A stretch of 64,000 nucleotides of DNA from Pseudomonadota bacterium (GCA_023435725.1 JAEYRD010000053.1:1-64000); one strand, 5' to 3'. Shown: positions 49,225 through 59,372, counted from the stretch's first letter. The notes: a model not told the origin generated them from the sequence alone. Numbers and translations: made by a program.

Positions 49225-51876
49225 CTAGTGTCTTCGAAGGCCAAACTCGCGCAACAGCAGTTCTCGCGCTTCATCGCGAGATGGCGCTGCCTCGTCGATC
49301 TGGCGCAGCAAGCGAGCGGCGGCCGTCCGGTCTGAGCTGATGAGCGATCTCGCCATGCTCATCAGTGGCCCGTAGGCCGGGTCGAATTCGGCACTCAAGC
49401 GGAGCGATTCGATCAGGCCAGGCGAGGCCGCTTCGATCAGGGCCGTCCCGCGCGGATCGCCCCGTAGCGACGCGCCGGCTTCGAGAAACCGGTTGCGTGC
49501 ACGCCAGTAGGCGCCCAGCCGAGGGCTGAGCGCTTCGCGCGCCGGTCCAAGGCGCAGGAGCTCAGCCGGATCCGGCTGCAGGCTTTGCGTCACGGCGAGA
49601 AGGAGCGACCAGGGCGCGGCCGCAAGGGCATGGACGTTGCGGCGCGCATCAAAGGTCACGAACGGATAGTCGTCCGTATTGCGCGGGCCGGCGCCGGCGA
49701 ATGTGGACAGAGCGCGCGGGCCCCCGAGGTATTGGCCGAGGAGGTCAATCGATGCCTCGAATCCCAAGGGACGGACAACCTGTTCGATAGCGGGATCGCG
49801 CAACCGGGCCGCGAGCGCATCGGTATCGAGATGGCCACCGTCTCTTGTCCCAATGAGGGCGAGCATGGGCGTACGTACGCTGTAGTGGTTCAGCCAGGCC
49901 GCGCCGTCGGGATAGACGTCGAGGAAGCCGCGGATGATGGCGCGCAGGGACGGCAGGTCGAGTTGATACAGGGGTAGCCACTGGCAAAAGAAGCCCTGCG
50001 GTGCGAGCCTGCGTTTCACGGCTTCGAAATGCTCTACCGTGTAGAGCGCGCCGCTGCCATCCAGTGCCGGATGAAACAGGTCGGCGACGATCACGTCATA
50101 CTGGTCCCTATCCGCGGCGACATATCGGCGCGCATCCGCCACCGTCACCCGTGGCGCTCGAGCGGCCGCCGGATCGACGAACCAGGGAAGCAGGTCCACC
50201 ACTTCCCGGGACAGTTCGACACCGAGCACGCTCACGCCCGGCATCTGCGATCCCCCGACGATGGTGGCGCCGGTACCGATGCCGAGGAACAGGGCTCGGT
50301 GGGGTGCTTCATGAAGCAGCAGCGGCAACATCGCCTGCCGATAGTCGGATCGAACCGAACTGGTGCCGCCCATGCGGAAATGGCCGTTGACCTCGAGATA
50401 GCGCGTACCGGATTCGTCGTCGACGACGCTGGCCGTCGCCATCGGCCCTTCACGGACCGCAAGCAGTGCGCCACCAGGCGGCACCTTCGTCAACAAAGGG
50501 GCAGGATGCAGCCAGAGGACGAGTGCGAATATCGCCGGCGCAGCGGACCACGCCAATGCCGACCGGCCCGGCGGGACGAGGGCGATGTAGCCCACTGCAA
50601 TTGCAAGAAGTGCCTGCCATGTACCGAGCATCGGAATCAGGAATTGCGCCGCCACCAGCGGCGCGATGCACGCGCCGAGGCTGTTGATGCCGACTGCCCA
50701 TCCCACTGACCCACGCTGGTCCCGCACCCGCTGCGCGAGCAGGCCGAACAACGCTCCCATCGCCGTTGATGGCGCCAGGAACAGCGCGATCGCCACGACC
50801 AGTTCACCGAACTCGCCCGCGGCAGCGGACGCAGTCTCGACCAGGTCGCCGACATAAGGCGCGATCGATGCGGTCATCAGGCAGGCGAACGCCGTTCCGG
50901 CGAGCAGATATCGAAGGCTGCCATCTTGTGCGTGTCGCCCGAAGCGTTGCCAGAGCAGGCCCCCAGCCGCGGTGCCGAGCAAATAGGCAGCCAACAGTCC
51001 TGCGAAGGTATAGACGGTGTCCTGCATCACCTGCGCCGCCAGCCGCACCACGAGAACCTCGAAAGCAATTCCGAGCAGACCCGTGGCAAACAGGGTGATC
51101 GTGAGCCGCAGCTCCCGAACGGGTGCCGGCCTCGCCGGTTCGCTGTCTGCTCCGGCTTTACCCGCGACGGACCCGACCGTGAGCGCGCCCAGGGCGCAGA
51201 ACATGTTCACGGCAGCAAGGCAGATCAGTGCTCCAGAAAATCCAAACACGGGGATCAGGAGGAATGTGGAGACCAGCGTTCCGGCCAGCGCTCCGGCGGT
51301 ATTCGCCGCGTATACCCCGGCCGCTACGCGGGCCTCGCCGCGTATTTCTCGCGTCATCCGCTCCAATGCGGCCAGCGTTCCGCCCATTGCCATCGTTGCT
51401 GGAAGCAGCACGAGTGTTGGAAGCCCAAAGCTGCCGGCCCACAGCAGGGCTGCGGATGGCTCGGTGCCCAGAAGAGGCGCCAAGGCCCGGCCGGCCCAGG
51501 GCAGAAGCCAGATGTTGATCAGGCCCCAGACTGCAATCGCCGCCTCAAGAATCGCATAGACGCGCCAGGGCGATCTCGAGCGCCGGATCAGTTCGTCGAG
51601 CACGAACGCGCCCAGTGCCAACCCGCCGAAGAACCCGGCAATTGCACCAAGCACCGCCATCATCTCGGTTCCCAGCGCAAGGCTCAATTGACGCGTCCAC
51701 ACGATCTCATAGCCGAGGCCCGCGAAGCCGGACGCCGTCACGATCGGAATCAGAAACGGATCAAGGCTGGCAGTCTGACGAGCGCGCGCAGATACAGTCT
51801 CGACCTTGATCTTGCTCGCGAACCGTTCCGCCGAAGCGGTGGCGGCACTGTCCGGATCGGATTGCATTCGTCCCAT
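49225..51876 (-). CDS. Fused MFS-like membrane and spermidine-synthase-like protein
   Basis: An 883-residue fusion. About 12 TM helices lie in residues 40-470, beginning SGFAGLGYEIVWTRQLSLAL, typical of fused MFS/spermidine synthase proteins. The C-terminal SAM-dependent methyltransferase/aminopropyltransferase-like domain (about 480-760) has LFLGIGTGATIVGG, VLGVELSREVVDLLPWF and YDVIVADLFHPALDGSGALYT. It may aminopropylate a polyamine-like substrate next to the membrane, but no member with proven chemistry is known to me. Residues 800-883 are a helical tail. It is convergent with the oxygenase gene. Confidence 0.78.
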   Translation of the reverse strand: MGRMQSDPDSAATASAERFASKIKVETVSARARQTASLDPFLIPIVTASGFAGLGYEIVWTRQLSLALGTEMMAVLGAIAGFFGGLALGAFVLDELIRRSRSPWRVYAILEAAIAVWGLINIWLLPWAGRALAPLLGTEPSAALLWAGSFGLPTLVLLPATMAMGGTLAALERMTREIRGEARVAAGVYAANTAGALAGTLVSTFLLIPVFGFSGALICLAAVNMFCALGALTVGSVAGKAGADSEPARPAPVRELRLTITLFATGLLGIAFEVLVVRLAAQVMQDTVYTFAGLLAAYLLGTAAGGLLWQRFGRHAQDGSLRYLLAGTAFACLMTASIAPYVGDLVETASAAAGEFGELVVAIALFLAPSTAMGALFGLLAQRVRDQRGSVGWAVGINSLGACIAPLVAAQFLIPMLGTWQALLAIAVGYIALVPPGRSALAWSAAPAIFALVLWLHPAPLLTKVPPGGALLAVREGPMATASVVDDESGTRYLEVNGHFRMGGTSSVRSDYRQAMLPLLLHEAPHRALFLGIGTGATIVGGSQMPGVSVLGVELSREVVDLLPWFVDPAAARAPRVTVADARRYVAADRDQYDVIVADLFHPALDGSGALYTVEHFEAVKRRLAPQGFFCQWLPLYQLDLPSLRAIIRGFLDVYPDGAAWLNHYSVRTPMLALIGTRDGGHLDTDALAARLRDPAIEQVVRPLGFEASIDLLGQYLGGPRALSTFAGAGPRNTDDYPFVTFDARRNVHALAAAPWSLLLAVTQSLQPDPAELLRLGPAREALSPRLGAYWRARNRFLEAGASLRGDPRGTALIEAASPGLIESLRLSAEFDPAYGPLMSMARSLISSDRTAAARLLRQIDEAAPSRDEARELLLREFGLRRH

Positions 51877-52082
51877 TCCTGTCTCGCAGTTGCCCGGATG
51901 AGCGGGCGGAGCTGGAGCTCGGCGAAGCGCAAATCCAATACTCCCATCGGCCGAATGTGTGCTCCTGGCCGATCAAAGCATCTCTATGTCAGGTTTCTTC
52001 AGGATTTGTGACGGTTAGGAGAGTGGTCGCTTTCAGGCAGAGCGGAGGTCAAATGGACGGGGCATGATGCATTGTTCGACAA

Positions 52083-54281
52083 TCAAAAACTTCCCGCCAA
52101 TGTCAGTCGCACCGCGCGCGGCTCGACTGGATGGACGTGACGATCAGCAACACCATCGATGGGCTCGCCCGGCAATCGCGACAGATAGTAATATTCGATC
52201 TGATTGGTCTGGGCGTCGAAGAGGTTCAGCACGTCGAACTGCAACCGCAGACCATTGTCGAATTTGTACCCGGCGCGCGCATTGAAGATCAGCGACGGCT
52301 GCGAGCGGACGCTGTCGTCTTCGATCAGGGGACGCGGACCGAAATAGCGCGCCTTCAGCGCGCCGAACCAGCCGGTGTCGCCACCAAGGGTAACTGCGCC
52401 GCTTGCCACCCACGCCGGTGCGCCGGGGATGTGGTCTCCGACGAGGTCGAAATCAGTAAAGCGCGCGCGGGTATAGGCCACGTCAAGATCGACCGCCACC
52501 CACGGCAATGGCTTATACTGGTTTGTCCACTCCACGCCGACGCGGCGGCTGGGCCGGCTCGGCTCCGTGGTGCCGGCATCCCCGACGAACAATAGCTCCG
52601 AGTCGAAGTCGAGCACGAATACGGCGAGCGAGCTGGTGAGGCTCTCGATCGCCCTTGTGCGGATGCCGAGTTCAGCGCCGCGAGAGCGCACGAGCAGGGG
52701 CACGCGGTCAAGCGGGGTCACCTTGTCGTTGGGGTCGACCGTGATCGTCGTGCCGCGAATATCGTTGCTGTGCAAGCCGTAGCCGGCATTGCCGTAGAAC
52801 TCGGTCTTGTACCAGGGGCCGAGCACGATGCCGGCCTTCGGGCTCGCCATCGATGCCTGCGCGTTGCCCGAATTCTGCGGCGTATCGCTGAAGACGTGTC
52901 CGACGAAAAAATCTTCGCGGATGCCGACCGTGGTGCGGAGCCAGTCGGTCCAGCGCGTGGTCGTATCGGTCCAGAGGCCGACATTGCCCTCTTGCACGCG
53001 GTCATCGCGCACGGTCGAGAGCCATGTGCGCTGCTCCGTCTTGAACAGGCCGACATGGATATCATCGTAGCGGCTCTGCATGCCGACGCGGGTTTGAGCT
53101 TCGACGCCGGCAAAGCGCCAATCGAGCGTATGCCGCGCATCAAAGCCGCCGAGAGTGCGACGATCGAGTTGGCTGAACTGGTCGCCATTGACGGGATTGT
53201 CGAGAAAGAAGGTGAAATCGTTGAAGAGCCGCAGGTCGGAGCGCACGACATAGGCGCTGACGTTGGTCTGTCCGTAGTCGCCCGACTGCGCCCAGTTGCC
53301 GGACAAGCTGAAGCGGCTGGAGGTGCCTCCATCGGTCGGATCAAGTGCGCCAAACCGGTTGATCAGGTCCTGGTCGATCGCACGTTGCGGGACCTGGTCT
53401 GTCGAATTCCAGCCATTGGAATAGGCCATTGCCGTCAGCGTCAGACCGTCGGTTGCGGTGCCCTGGCTGTAGCGCATGACGCCGTTTAGCTTGCGGACAT
53501 TGTCCGGCACTTCCCAAGGCCCGTCATACTTGGCTGCCTCGATCGCTGTCAGCAGAGTGCCACCGCCTACGGCGGCCGATCCTACCCCCAATGCTCGGCG
53601 ATAGCCGAAGCTGCCGAAGGTCATTTCCGCGATGTTCTTCGGCAGCTTGTTCACGTAGTCGATCGCCACGGCGCCAGCAGACGCGAAGTCACCCTGATCG
53701 GCGAAATACGGTCCCTTGCGCACATTGACAGACTGGATCAACTCGGGGATCAGGAAGTTGATATCGGCGTAGCCTTGCCCATGGCCATGGGTCGGCATGT
53801 TGACGGGCATGCCGTCGACGGTGATCGCCAGATCGGTGCCGTGATCGAGATTGAAGCCGCGCAGGAAGTACTGATTGGCTTTGCCCTCGCCTGAGTGCTG
53901 AGTGACGATCAGGCCCGGCACGACTTCCAGCGCTTCGCCCGGCCGCGAGAACGGGATCGCGTTGACCTCCGAGCCGCTGATGCGTATTGCGCTCGCTGCT
54001 GTGGGCTGCAAGGCGGACGAGCCAGCGAGCGCTGTACCGGCCGGGGCGCCGCCCTCGGTCGGGCCGTCCGCGCGAGCGGGAGTCCGATGTCGCGTGCCGC
54101 GGCTCTTAGGTGGTTTGCTGTGCGCGAGCAGATTGGGCCGCGGATGGTCCGGCGACGCAACGGTCACCGGCGGAAGCTCCGTGGGCGCGACCGCTCGAGG
54201 CTCATGGGCGACGGCTGGGAGTGTGTAGAGAACCAACGGCCAAGCGGAAAACGTCCGCAACAACACCCCACGCACCGCCAT
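52083..54281 (-). CDS. TonB-dependent outer-membrane receptor
   Basis: A receptor of about 732 residues from ATG 54281. The signal peptide ends LPAVA; a Pro-rich linker follows. The plug domain holds ALEVVPGLIVTQHSGEGKAN, QYFLRGFNLDHGTDLAITVD, GMPVNMPTHGHGQGYADINF and IQSVNVRKGPYF. The 22-strand barrel ends TLAGSF, with terminal Phe. A frame extended to 54458 lacks signal features. His-rich loops (THGHGQG; RHVHPVEP) might suit metal-complex uptake, and HupE genes lie 8 kb left, but no riboswitch or Fur-like box is evident. The substrate is unknown. Confidence 0.85.
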   Translation of the reverse strand: MAVRGVLLRTFSAWPLVLYTLPAVAHEPRAVAPTELPPVTVASPDHPRPNLLAHSKPPKSRGTRHRTPARADGPTEGGAPAGTALAGSSALQPTAASAIRISGSEVNAIPFSRPGEALEVVPGLIVTQHSGEGKANQYFLRGFNLDHGTDLAITVDGMPVNMPTHGHGQGYADINFLIPELIQSVNVRKGPYFADQGDFASAGAVAIDYVNKLPKNIAEMTFGSFGYRRALGVGSAAVGGGTLLTAIEAAKYDGPWEVPDNVRKLNGVMRYSQGTATDGLTLTAMAYSNGWNSTDQVPQRAIDQDLINRFGALDPTDGGTSSRFSLSGNWAQSGDYGQTNVSAYVVRSDLRLFNDFTFFLDNPVNGDQFSQLDRRTLGGFDARHTLDWRFAGVEAQTRVGMQSRYDDIHVGLFKTEQRTWLSTVRDDRVQEGNVGLWTDTTTRWTDWLRTTVGIREDFFVGHVFSDTPQNSGNAQASMASPKAGIVLGPWYKTEFYGNAGYGLHSNDIRGTTITVDPNDKVTPLDRVPLLVRSRGAELGIRTRAIESLTSSLAVFVLDFDSELLFVGDAGTTEPSRPSRRVGVEWTNQYKPLPWVAVDLDVAYTRARFTDFDLVGDHIPGAPAWVASGAVTLGGDTGWFGALKARYFGPRPLIEDDSVRSQPSLIFNARAGYKFDNGLRLQFDVLNLFDAQTNQIEYYYLSRLPGEPIDGVADRHVHPVEPRAVRLTLAGSF

Positions 54282-54639
54282 GCCCCGCACGATAACTGTT
54301 ACAATCCACAAGGGTTGCAAACAAACCCAACCTGATTCCGACGCTAGCAGTTGGGTATGACGAATCGACAACGATGTCATACTGATCGCTTCCGACGAAG
54401 CCGTGACGTGGACGAATGCAGGCTTCGCTCGTGGCGTTGTGCGAGTCTCGGATGCCATTTCGTCCGTCGGTTGTTGCGAGCGGTATAAGCTGTCGAAACA
54501 TCAGAGAGACGATCGCCGCTTCGCATAGATGTCACATTGGCGGTCGATAAGCCTTGCTTTCCCCGGCGACCGACGCGTTGCTCGCATTTGGCCAATGACG
54601 AGGGACATGAGAGGGCATAGGGCGATACGGCGGATATCG

Positions 54640-55281
54640 ATGCGGCTCGCGCCTGTACTGGCGCCTTTGCTCGGTGTTTCCGCTTCAACCTCGGCGCTGC
54701 CGTCGGACTTCTCTGATTTCGACGCGCCAAGCTTCATTGAGGAGCCGCCGTCCCGCCGTCCAGTTTTGGACTCCCCAGCAATGTTGGCGCCGGCCGTCGA
54801 TCCTGCCGTCCTTTCGCAGTCTTCCACGAGGTGGGGGGCGAAGAGTGGCAATCCGCTCTGGGCAATCCCGCTCGCGACCCTGTCGGAGACGCGCGAACGA
54901 CCAATCTTTTCGCCTTCGCGCCGGCCGCCGCCCGCCGTCGTTTCGGTCGCTGCCCCGAAAGCGCCGCCAGTGCCACAGATGCCGCAGGGCCCGCCGGTCG
55001 AACTGCGGCTTGTGTTGGTCGGAACCGTTATCGGCGGCGATCGGAGTTTTGGGATTTTTGTCGACCAGATGAGCAAGACCACACTGCGTCTGAAAGTAGA
55101 TGAAGACTATCAGGGCTGGAGACTTCGGTCGGTGCATCGCAGCGAGGTGACAATGGCGCGCGGTGAGCTAACCGAGACGTTGAAATTCCGAAAGCCAGGC
55201 GAAGGCGCGCCCGTGGCCGGGCCAGCGGTTGCGGAAAGTGCGGTGAGGCGCGGAAGCTCCCACACGCCTGAATATGACTAA
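54640..55281 (+). CDS. Orphan GspC/GspN-like periplasmic protein
   Basis: From ATG 54640 the protein has 213 residues; in-frame ATGs at 54529 and 54595 are alternatives. It has a signal-like start (LAPVLAPLLGVSASTSA), a Pro-rich segment and a GspC homology-region-like fold: PLWAIPLATLSETRERPIFS, then LVLVGTVIGGDRSFGIFVD, LRLKVDEDYQGWRLRSV and VTMARG. In type II secretion this domain joins inner- and outer-membrane parts. No other T2SS gene is nearby. Next to it is the divergent TonB receptor gene, which could be its partner only by position. Confidence 0.62.
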   Translation: MRLAPVLAPLLGVSASTSALPSDFSDFDAPSFIEEPPSRRPVLDSPAMLAPAVDPAVLSQSSTRWGAKSGNPLWAIPLATLSETRERPIFSPSRRPPPAVVSVAAPKAPPVPQMPQGPPVELRLVLVGTVIGGDRSFGIFVDQMSKTTLRLKVDEDYQGWRLRSVHRSEVTMARGELTETLKFRKPGEGAPVAGPAVAESAVRRGSSHTPEYD

Positions 55282-55394
55282 ATGAGCCATTCGCGTTGAT
55301 GCCCATCTCTCGCCTCTCCGCGACGACGCCACGCTATTCGGCGGCTTCCCAAAATATCCAGTGCTCACCTCCGCATTGCGCGCGTGTGGCGGGT

Positions 55395-56177
55395 CTAGGC
55401 CGTCGGCACCGTACCGCCGTCGATCACATATTCGGTCCCGGTAATCGAGCCGGCGCGCGGCGAAACCAGAAACGTGATCAGGTCTGCGACCTCCTTCGGC
55501 TTCGCCGGACGTCCGAGTGGAATGCCGCCGAGCGCATTCATGATGATCTGCTTGCCGCCCTCATAGTCGGTACCCGCATCGTCCGCGAGGCGCTCGGCCA
55601 GCGCAACGGCGGCTTCGGTCTCCACCCAGCCTGGTGAGACCCGAACGACCCGGATGCCCTTTGGCGTCACCTCTTTCGACAGGCTCTTGCTGTAGGTCGT
55701 GAGCGCGGCTTTCGCGGCGGCATAAGCGGTGGTCGATTCCGGCAGCGGCAGTTCGTGCTGGATCGAGGTGACGTGGATGATGACGCCCGTCCCTTGCGCG
55801 ATCATGGACGGCAGCAGCGCCCGGTCGAGGCGGACAGCTGGCATCAGGTTGAGGTTCAGTTCCTTCGACCATTCTTCATCGCCGAGCGCCGCGAATCCGC
55901 CGCCCGGCGCGGTGGAGCCGCCAACCACATTGACCAGGATGTCGATGCCGCCGAAGCGGTCGAGCACCATCTTGGCGACAGAGGCGCACCCCTCCGCCGT
56001 GGTGACGTCTGCGGCAATGTAGCTGACTCCCTCGGGAGCGGTGTCCGGGACGGATCGGGCTGTCGCAACGACCTTCGCGCCCTGTTCCCGCAGTCCCTGC
56101 ACGACGGCGGCGCCAACGCCCTTTGTGCCGCCTGTCACAAGCGCGCGGCGTCCTCCGAGTCCGAGTTCGAAGCTCAT
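55395..56177 (-). CDS. SDR-family oxidoreductase
   Basis: A 260-residue short-chain dehydrogenase/reductase. NAD(P)-binding motif LVTGGTKGVGAA (14-24), VNVVGG at 83-88, and the catalytic set Ser138, Tyr152, Lys156 in HVTSIQ and TAYAAAKAAL. Its C-terminus has the usual GTEYVIDGGTVPTA. It is probably a 3-oxoacyl- or sugar-type alcohol dehydrogenase. It follows the NTF2-like gene with a 4-base overlap, so the pair is one operon, divergent from the HxlR regulator that likely represses it. Confidence 0.88.
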   Translation of the reverse strand: MSFELGLGGRRALVTGGTKGVGAAVVQGLREQGAKVVATARSVPDTAPEGVSYIAADVTTAEGCASVAKMVLDRFGGIDILVNVVGGSTAPGGGFAALGDEEWSKELNLNLMPAVRLDRALLPSMIAQGTGVIIHVTSIQHELPLPESTTAYAAAKAALTTYSKSLSKEVTPKGIRVVRVSPGWVETEAAVALAERLADDAGTDYEGGKQIIMNALGGIPLGRPAKPKEVADLITFLVSPRAGSITGTEYVIDGGTVPTA

Positions 56178-56500
56178 GGGATGATCTCCAGGGATGCGAT
56201 CTTGTCGCCGTCAAGAACGAAGAAATACCGCAGGTCGATCGGGCTGCCTGGAAAGTTACCGACGAGATGGCTGGTTACGATCGTCTTGTCGTTCTCGACG
56301 ACCACATCGATCGGCTCGCTCGTGTAGTTGTACTTGGCTGACGCGTCCGTCTTCCAAGCTGCAATGGCTGCACGGCCGACGCGGGTATGGCCTTCATCCT
56401 TCACGACGGCCCGATCGGTGAAGCACCGGGCCACGGAGTTTCCGTCGCCTTTGTCTGCGATGAAATATGCCGCGATGGGCGCAGGTAGAGTGAGAGGCAT
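56174..56500 (-). CDS. NTF2-like (SnoaL-type) protein
   Basis: From ATG 56500 the protein has 108 residues in the cone-shaped NTF2 fold: PIAAYFIADKGDGNSVARCF, VVKDEGHTRVGRAAIAAWK and the beta-rich end LRYFFVLDGDKIASLEIIP. Small NTF2-like proteins of this sort often act as isomerase, cyclase or carrier beside oxidoreductases. A frame from 56617 begins with low-complexity Arg/Ser/Pro and is rejected. It is first in the operon with the SDR gene (ATGA overlap). Confidence 0.8.
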   Translation of the reverse strand: MPLTLPAPIAAYFIADKGDGNSVARCFTDRAVVKDEGHTRVGRAAIAAWKTDASAKYNYTSEPIDVVVENDKTIVTSHLVGNFPGSPIDLRYFFVLDGDKIASLEIIP

Positions 56501-56665
56501 GACGTTCTTCCTTCCAGGTGTGCTGCGTCGCGGGGGCGCAGGATCACGATGATTGCTTCGCGTGATAGGTGCCGATAGGCTCTCAAAATCGCAAGAACGC
56601 ACGAAAAAGTAAGGCACCTACTTCTGGGTAAGGTTGAACATACCGCCACTTCGGCCGCCGACGGC

Positions 56666-56980
56666 GTGCAGCGGGCCTTCAGGATGCTGGAGGGCCGGTG
56701 GAAACTCGTAATCCTGTTCCACCTGTTTGGCGGCAAACTGCTGCGCTTTTCAGAACTGGAGCGGGCGATGCCAGGCGTTTCGCAGAAGATGCTGGCCCAG
56801 CAGCTCCGGCAACTGGAGAGCGACGGGATCGTCCGCCGGATCGTGCATCACCAGGTGCCGCCGAAAGTCGAATATTGCCTCACCGATTGGGGGCAGGCGT
56901 TGTGCCCGGCTCTCGACGCCCTGTTAACTTGGGCGGAGCATGAGGATCATCGCGTCCAGGCCGAACCGGGCGCCCGCTGA
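56666..56980 (+). CDS. HxlR-family winged-helix regulator
   Basis: A 104-residue regulator with the HxlR core: LEGRWKLVILFHLFGGKLLR, FSELERAMPGVSQKMLAQQL, LESDGIVRR and PKVEYCLTDWGQAL. GTG 56666 is the first usual start codon found in frame; the frame is open further left, through VEHTATSAADG, without ATG, so the true start may be upstream. It diverges from the NTF2/SDR operon with 166 bases between starts, and family precedent suggests it controls that operon in response to a reactive compound. Confidence 0.78.
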   Translation: MQRAFRMLEGRWKLVILFHLFGGKLLRFSELERAMPGVSQKMLAQQLRQLESDGIVRRIVHHQVPPKVEYCLTDWGQALCPALDALLTWAEHEDHRVQAEPGAR

Positions 56981-57128
56981 AACACACCGAGGCATCTGGC
57001 TCTCGACAATAGACCTCCAATTTCATCTGCTTCCAGCGTGCGTATGACCAAAGAGAGCCATAGAGCGCGCCAAGCGCCTATGGCGTAGACAGGGTGCCAT
57101 CTTCATCGTCTCCGGCCTGCCATGAGCC

Positions 57129-58082
57129 TTATCCCACGAGCCTCCACCTTCCGTCCCCCGCACGCTTCAGCACGGGATCGCTCATCCGCACATGCCCGGC
57201 CAGGAAATCGATGAACGCGCGCACGCGTGCGGGCAGGGGCGCGGTGTGGCCGACATAGACGGCGTGGATGTCTTCGCGGTCGCCGGGATTGTAGCCTTGC
57301 AGAACCGGCACGAGGCGGCCGGATTCGATGTCGGGGCCGATGTGGAAGAGGGCGAGGCGGGCGAGGCCGACCCCGCCGAGGGCGAGGCGGCGGGCGGCTT
57401 CGCCATCGCTGGCGCGCGCGGCTGGCAGCGGCACGGCCTCCTCGGTGCGGTCGCCGCGCCTGAACGGCCAGCCACGGATCGAGCGCGGAAAGGTCCAGCC
57501 GATGCCGCGGTGATCGGCGAGATCCGCCGGCGTCTTCGGCGTGCCGTAGCGTGAGAGATAATTCGGCGCGCCGACCACGACCATGCGGCTGGTGCCGAGT
57601 TTTCGCGCGACGAGACGGGAGGCGCGCAAGGGGCCGACGCGGATGGCGACATCAGCGCGCTCCTGCATCAGGTCGATCAGCGTGTCGGTCAAAACGAGAT
57701 CAAGCGTCACGTCGGGATGCTGTTCGAGGAAGCGCGGGATCAGCGGCATCACGTGCAGCATGCCGAAGGGGATGTTGCTATTGACCGTGAGGCGGCCGCG
57801 CGGCGTGGCGCCGGATGCCGCCTCCCGTTCGGCCTCCTCCATCTCGGCGAGGATGCGCACGGCGCGCTGATAGAAGGCCCGGCCTTCCTCCGTCAGCGTG
57901 AGCTTGCGCGTGGTGCGGTTGATCAGCCGCGAGCCGAGCCGCGCTTCCAGCCGCGAGATCAGCTTGCTCACGCCCGACGGGGTCAGGCGCAGTTTTCGCG
58001 CGGCCGGGGTGAATCCGCCGAGGTCGACGACGCGGACGAAAACCTCCATCTCGGCGGAGCGGTTGGTGTCGAAACGAGCCAT
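57129..58082 (-). CDS. LysR-family transcriptional regulator
   Basis: A 317-residue LTTR. The N-terminal winged HTH contains FVRVVDLGGFTPAARKLRLT and SGVSKLISRLEARLGSRLI; the C-terminal effector domain has PLIPRFLEQHPDVTLDLVL and VAIRVGPLRASRLVARKLG. It belongs to the CrgA/AaeR-like group. The gene is divergent from the MFS exporter gene (about 98 bases between starts), the classic arrangement for a LysR regulator and its target. Confidence 0.88.
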   Translation of the reverse strand: MARFDTNRSAEMEVFVRVVDLGGFTPAARKLRLTPSGVSKLISRLEARLGSRLINRTTRKLTLTEEGRAFYQRAVRILAEMEEAEREAASGATPRGRLTVNSNIPFGMLHVMPLIPRFLEQHPDVTLDLVLTDTLIDLMQERADVAIRVGPLRASRLVARKLGTSRMVVVGAPNYLSRYGTPKTPADLADHRGIGWTFPRSIRGWPFRRGDRTEEAVPLPAARASDGEAARRLALGGVGLARLALFHIGPDIESGRLVPVLQGYNPGDREDIHAVYVGHTAPLPARVRAFIDFLAGHVRMSDPVLKRAGDGRWRLVG

Positions 58083-58180
58083 GTTGAATTCATGTCACAA
58101 ATGATTGGATTGCGGACATTCTAATCGTTTTGCCGGGGTGCGGCTATCTGCGTGGCTCGTTCCTCGCATCGGAGCCTTGC

Positions 58181-59362
58181 ATGCCTCCCGCCGTCCTCGC
58201 GCTCACCGCTGGTGCCTTCGGCATCGGCACCACCGAATTCATCATCATGGGCCTGCTGCTCCAGGTCGCTGCCGACATGCACGTCTCGGTGCCGGTCGCG
58301 GGTCTGCTCATTTCCGGCTATGCGCTCGGCGTTTTCGTCGGCGCCCCGGTGCTGACCTTGGCGACACGGCGGATGCCGCGGAAAACCGTGCTGCTCGCGC
58401 TGATGGCGATCTTTACGCTGGGCAATGCGGCGTGTGCGCTCGCTCCCAACTACGAATTGCTGATGGCCGCACGGGTGCTGACCTCGCTGGCCCACGGCAC
58501 CTTCTTTGGCGTCGGCTCGGTGGTGGCGACCAGTCTGGTCGCCGAGGACAAGCGGGCGTCGGCGATCGCCACCATGTTCATCGGCCTGACGGTCGCAACG
58601 CTCCTGGGTGTGCCTTTCGGCGCATGGTTCGGCCTGATGCTCGGCTGGCGCGCGGCATTCTGGGCGGTGACGGTGATCGGCGTCATTGCCTTTGCGGTGG
58701 TCGCGGCGCTCGTGCCCGGCCATGTCGGCAATGGCGACAAGCCGATCTCGCTCGCCGAAGAAGTGGCGGTGCTCGGCCGCCCGCAAGTGCTGCTCGGCCT
58801 TGCCATGACCGTATTCGGCTTCGCCGGCCTGTTCGTCGTCTTCACCTATATCGAGCCGATCCTGACGCGCTTCACCGGCTTTTCGGAAGCGGCGGTCTCG
58901 CCGATCCTTCTGGTGTTCGGTGTTGGGCTCGCGATCGGCAATGTCGCCGGTGGCAGGCTTGCCGACCGCGGCCTTGCGCGCGCGCTGATCGGCGCGCTCG
59001 CTTCGCTCACGATCGTGCTGCTTGGCCTTGCCGCCGTGCTGTCGGTCAAGATCACTGCCGTCGCGCTGATCCTGCTGCTCGGCATCGCCGCTTTTGCAAC
59101 CGTCGCGCCGCTGCAGCTTCGCGTGCTGGAAGCCGCCGGCTCGAGCGGCCGCACGCTCGCCTCCAGCCTCAATATCGCCGCGTTCAATCTCGGCAACGCG
59201 CTCGGCGCCTGGGCCGGTGGTGTCACCATCGATCGCGGGCTCGGTCTCTCCGCGCTGCCGTTGGTCGCAGCCGGCATCACGGCAGTGGGCCTCGTGCTTG
59301 CGCTGTGGAGCCTTCAGCTCGATCGGGGGCAGGCCGCTGTCGTGGCGTGCCCCGCAGAATAG
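58181..59362 (+). CDS. MFS exporter, AraJ/YdhP-like
   Basis: A 393-residue major-facilitator protein with 12 TM helices. It begins MPPAVLALTAGAFGIGTTEF, followed by IIMGLLLQVAADM, a hallmark of the DHA1 AraJ/YdhP/NepI group of drug or sugar exporters. The motif-A loop appears as GAPVLTLATRRMPRK. ATG 58181 is chosen because the family starts at MPP-V-LAL; a frame from 58130 is longer. It is followed after 10 bases by the aldo/keto reductase gene and divergent from lysR. Confidence 0.85.
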   Translation: MPPAVLALTAGAFGIGTTEFIIMGLLLQVAADMHVSVPVAGLLISGYALGVFVGAPVLTLATRRMPRKTVLLALMAIFTLGNAACALAPNYELLMAARVLTSLAHGTFFGVGSVVATSLVAEDKRASAIATMFIGLTVATLLGVPFGAWFGLMLGWRAAFWAVTVIGVIAFAVVAALVPGHVGNGDKPISLAEEVAVLGRPQVLLGLAMTVFGFAGLFVVFTYIEPILTRFTGFSEAAVSPILLVFGVGLAIGNVAGGRLADRGLARALIGALASLTIVLLGLAAVLSVKITAVALILLLGIAAFATVAPLQLRVLEAAGSSGRTLASSLNIAAFNLGNALGAWAGGVTIDRGLGLSALPLVAAGITAVGLVLALWSLQLDRGQAAVVACPAE

Positions 59363-59372
59363 GAGTGCGGCC

